A stretch of DNA of 64,000 nt, from assembly GCA_963676875.1 (NCBI GenBank), contig OY781436.1, positions 1,860,001 to 1,924,000 of the forward strand. Reading direction: 5' to 3'. The DNA is from UBA6244 sp963676875 (GTDB lineage Bacteria > Bacteroidota > Bacteroidia > Bacteroidales > F082). Within the stretch, counting starts at the first letter, position 1. Every line of letters begins with the position of its first letter. The notes beneath the pieces were generated by a model. It was not told the origin of the DNA. It ran no database searches and saw nothing but the letters and a program-made list of their open reading frames with translations. A program made the position numbers and the translations under genes. Shown one piece after another: positions 62,501 to 64,000 of this stretch.

Positions 62501-63282
62501 TCTTGAATACGGAAGGTTTTAAAACCTGGCGAAAGGAATTTGCTGATGCTGAATTTATTTTGGAAGACGGTAAATATATTTGTGGTTGGGAAGTGGAGAA
62601 AATGTCGAAGTCGAAACACAATGTCCAAAACCCTGATGCGCTAATTGACAGATATGGTGCCGACACCCTGCGCCTTTATGAAATGTTTTTGGGTCCTTTG
62701 GAACAGGATAAACCATGGGATACCAACGGCATAGAGGGGGTTTTTAGGTTTTTAAAAAAATTATGGAGGTTGTATTTCAACGAAAATGACCAATTGCTAG
62801 TTACTGAAGAAAAAGCCACGCCCGAGGAATTGAAGGTGTTGCACAAAACCATCAAGAAAATCACGGAAGATATCGAACGGTTCTCCTTTAATACAGGGGT
62901 TAGTGCATTTATGATTTGTGTTAACGAGCTCAATGAACTAAAATGTCATAAACGTGAAATCCTGGAGCCTTTGGTCATTTTAATAGAACCTTATGCTCCC
63001 CATATGGCCGAGGAATTATGGCAATCGTTGGGGCATCACGAAAGTGTAAGTACTGCCGATTTTCCGCAATACTATGAAAAATATCTAAAGGAAGCTTCCT
63101 TTCAGTACCCGGTTTCATTTAACGGCAAGGTTCGTTTTAAACTGGAATTGTCCGCAGATATGGGTGTAAAAGAAATTGAACAGGCGGTTCTTGCTTCTGA
63201 AGATGCCAAAAAGTGGATGGAAGATAAACCTGTCAGGAAAATTATCGTGGTTCCCAAAAGAATTATCAATATCGTAATATAA
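59563..63282 (+). CDS. leuS: Leucine--tRNA ligase with in-frame DUF559 endonuclease insertion
   Basis: Class I synthetase that charges tRNA-Leu. The catalytic HIGH-type motif is HVGH at 48-51 and KMSKS is at 1013-1017. The CP1 editing domain has the Thr-rich TTRPDTLFG and the conserved YGTGAIMAVPGHDSRDFAFA. The total is 1239 aa, against about 930 for related LeuRS. The excess lies between GASVDFEVEMG (about 286-296) and ELKITVFTTRPDTLFG (about 607), i.e. in the first strand hairpin of CP1. The insert is 53-residue repeats (303-355, 356-376), a DUF559 domain (about 388-495), and two more repeats (500-552, 553-606), with no stop or frameshift. Removing it would leave a normal-length LeuRS. The protein should remain functional if the insert folds away from the editing site, but editing may be affected. 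Confidence 0.97.
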   Translation: MGYDFNHLEKKWQKYWSENDTFKADINHEKPKFYVLDMFPYPSGAGLHVGHPLGYIASDIYARYKRHKGFNVLHPMGYDAYGLPAEQYAIQTGTHPEITTEKNIARYREQLDKIGFSFDWSREVRTSDPNYYKWTQWTFIRLFHSWYNKKTDKAEDISTLIAQFEINGNSGIEAATSCEEAFTADFWKHAGEKKQQQILMHYRLAYLSETMVNWCPALGTVLANDEVKEGLSERGGHPVEKKLMMQWSLRITAYAQRLLDGLEYVDWSEPIKEMQRNWIGRSEGASVDFEVEMGDGGNGNDAASETPPQPSPKGREQVVDDASNSKKDPQVLPLGEDLGGVHPEDLGGVKSEEKTASETPPQPSPKGREQEVDDESNPKFYGTDKNTWFANRDAIRELRKNPTEAESILWEAVRKNQIGYRIRRQHAIDNFIVDFVCLNKQTIIEIDGEIHDFQTKEDKNRTEILEENGYTVIRYKNKEVKENLEDVVKSIKSYLDNKIVSETLPQPSPKGREQEVDDTSNSKKDPQVLPLGEDLGGVHPEDLGGVKSEEKTASETPPSPDKYGDSPKRREQEVDDTSNSKKDPEVLPLGEDLGGVHPNDLRGVKKELKITVFTTRPDTLFGATFMVLAPEHELVTEITTPDRKEKVEAYVAWAKNRSERERMTEVKNISGEFTGAYGINPLTGGKLPIWIADYVLAGYGTGAIMAVPGHDSRDFAFARHFQLPIVQVVVAEGEEPTDPATWEDSIDSKEGIMVNSGFITGLPVKEAIKKTIKKIVEMGIGFGTINFRLRDAIFSRQRYWGEPFPIYYKDGMPYTLDESELPLKLPKVDSYLPTEMGDPPLARAENWKTKEGYPLETNTMPGFAGSSGYYLRYMDPHNTEAYFSAEANQYWRNVDLYIGGDEHAAGHLIYSRFWNKFLFDMGMVCESEPFKKLINQGKIQGRSSFVYRIQGTNTFVSHNLRNDYDTQRLHVDIDLVVNDILNTEGFKTWRKEFADAEFILEDGKYICGWEVEKMSKSKHNVQNPDALIDRYGADTLRLYEMFLGPLEQDKPWDTNGIEGVFRFLKKLWRLYFNENDQLLVTEEKATPEELKVLHKTIKKITEDIERFSFNTGVSAFMICVNELNELKCHKREILEPLVILIEPYAPHMAEELWQSLGHHESVSTADFPQYYEKYLKEASFQYPVSFNGKVRFKLELSADMGVKEIEQAVLASEDAKKWMEDKPVRKIIVVPKRIINIVI
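60469..60690 (+). repeat. Left 53-codon repeats of the leuS insert
   Basis: One full unit (60469-60627; translated ASETPPQPSPKGRE...) plus the start of a second. Palindromes CCCTCCCCC/GGGGAGGG and CCTCCCC/GGGGGAGG match the style of the intergenic repeats at 1-345. Confidence 0.9.
61060..61380 (+). repeat. Right 53-codon repeats of the leuS insert
   Basis: Two further units. The second carries an extra 15 bp (TCTCCTGATAAATATGG region) and a changed end, so it is still in frame. They are close copies of the left-hand units, which suggests recent duplication or target repeats. Confidence 0.9.
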
Positions 63283-63333
63283 ACCAACGGGCTATTTTGG
63301 AACGGATAGTATTCTTTTTTATAGGTTTGTAGC

Positions 63334-64000
63334 ATGAAGAAGTGGTTTTCAATGCTGTTATTGATGTTTAGTCTATTGGTTTCCAAAGCACTTATTGCAC
63401 AGGATACCATTGAAAACCATGCTTTTAAAGTGGGTGAGCGCCTTGAATACAGGGTGTATTATCATTCGGGGATTGGCAATGTAACCGCCGGAGAAGCCAT
63501 TCTTACCGTGGATGAATGGACTGAACGGAATACAGGTACCGACAAATCCGTGTTTCATTTTACCGGAAAAGGAAATTCCAGCGGGTTTTTTAATTTTTTC
63601 TTCAAGGTAAGAGATAAGTTTGAATCCTTCGTGGATAAACAAACCCTCTTGCCTTACTTGTTTTTGCGCGAAACCCGTGAGGGAAAATACGAAAAAGACG
63701 ATAGAGTAACGTTTAATCGCAAAAAGCTGGAGGCGGTGAGTCTGAGCAAAACAAGCCCCATACCGGCCAATGTTCAGGACGTCATTTCGGCCATTTACTA
63801 TATGCGCACCTTTAAAGTGAGCGATTTTGATGCCGACAGCATGTTTTATCTGAACTTTTTTCTGGACGATTCGGTTTATACTTCTGCCATAAAGTTTCAG
63901 GGAAAAGGTATTCTGAAAACCAAATGGGGGAAACTGCGGTGCTTAAAAATAGCTCCCATGATGGCCACCGGCGAGGTGTTTGCCGACAAATACCCCATGT
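63334..64000 (+). CDS. DUF3108 domain protein (5' part, cut by the window end)
   Basis: The first 222 residues of an exported protein with signal peptide (1-22, ending LIAQ). The mature part (FKVGERLEYRVYYHSGIGNVTAGEAILTV) is the DUF3108 family, often found in Bacteroidota and Proteobacteria envelopes; function unknown. It begins 51 bp after leuS. A TAGGTTTG at 63322-63329 resembles a -7 element but lies very close to the ATG. The 3' end is outside the window. Confidence 0.88.
   Translation, partial: MKKWFSMLLLMFSLLVSKALIAQDTIENHAFKVGERLEYRVYYHSGIGNVTAGEAILTVDEWTERNTGTDKSVFHFTGKGNSSGFFNFFFKVRDKFESFVDKQTLLPYLFLRETREGKYEKDDRVTFNRKKLEAVSLSKTSPIPANVQDVISAIYYMRTFKVSDFDADSMFYLNFFLDDSVYTSAIKFQGKGILKTKWGKLRCLKIAPMMATGEVFADKYPM

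Overview
The window is a Bacteroidota (Bacteroidetes) chromosome segment, probably from the Bacteroidales/Marinilabiliales side, although no marker here fixes the order. Four secreted proteins end in a type IX secretion (T9SS) sorting domain with a PNP motif. DUF4175, DUF4837, DUF3108 and PorT-like families are present, Shine-Dalgarno sequences are weak, and many promoters fit the phylum's TTG / TAnnTTTG consensus.

Layout. 1-610: two tandem copies of a 185-bp palindromic intergenic repeat. 611-3872 (minus): Fic protein, LutB-like ferredoxin protein, rpiB. 3873-4406: AT-rich spacer with DnaA-box-like nonamers. 4407-8911 (plus): nadA, a lipoprotein, a MORN-repeat protein, an OB-like lipoprotein and PepSY-type membrane proteins. 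8903-23813 (minus): hemW, two tandem paralogues of unknown function, a flippase, a giant sensor kinase, a methyltransferase, mnmG flanked by two exact parS sites, ybeY, an ATPase-like protein and DUF4175. 23960-30930: M1 peptidase, TerC, flavodoxin, MltD and DUF4837. 30924-31622: dispersed repeats. 31834-37577: a gene-cassette array. 37693-47796: TlpA-type thioredoxin, beta-barrel protein, ahcY, iron-dependent alcohol dehydrogenase, hybrid kinase, a MITE-like element, ECF sigma factor with a membrane/barrel partner, and a PKD-T9SS protein. 47797-64000: cysS, acetyltransferase, threonine dehydrogenase, YceI, CDGSH protein, methyltransferase, MarR, arylsulfotransferase-like protein, LhgO-like oxidase, radical SAM protein, VanX-like dipeptidase, leuS and the start of a DUF3108 protein.

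Two features stand out. First, 31834-37577 has the organisation of integron gene cassettes. Short, mostly single-gene or toxin-antitoxin units, all on the plus strand, are separated by 113-138 bp attC-like imperfect inverted repeats. In six units the first 9-16 bases (GTT...) are complementary to the R'' end of the unit's own 3' repeat. No integrase is visible, so this resembles a CALIN (cluster of attC sites lacking an integrase). A gene-less cassette recurs three times in it. Cargo includes two type II toxin-antitoxin modules, a HEPN-like protein, a small membrane protein and a T9SS-exported protein. Second, leuS is about 300 codons too long. A DUF559 (Vsr-like) endonuclease domain, flanked by 53-codon repeats, is inserted in frame at the entry to the CP1 editing domain. 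The repeats carry the same kind of CCTCCCC/GGGGAGG palindromes as the intergenic repeats at 1-345 and 31385-31622, which suggests a mobile element that is tolerated inside an essential protein.

The two parS sites suggest that the segment lies near the replication origin. The spacer at 3894-4406 is a possible but unproven oriC.
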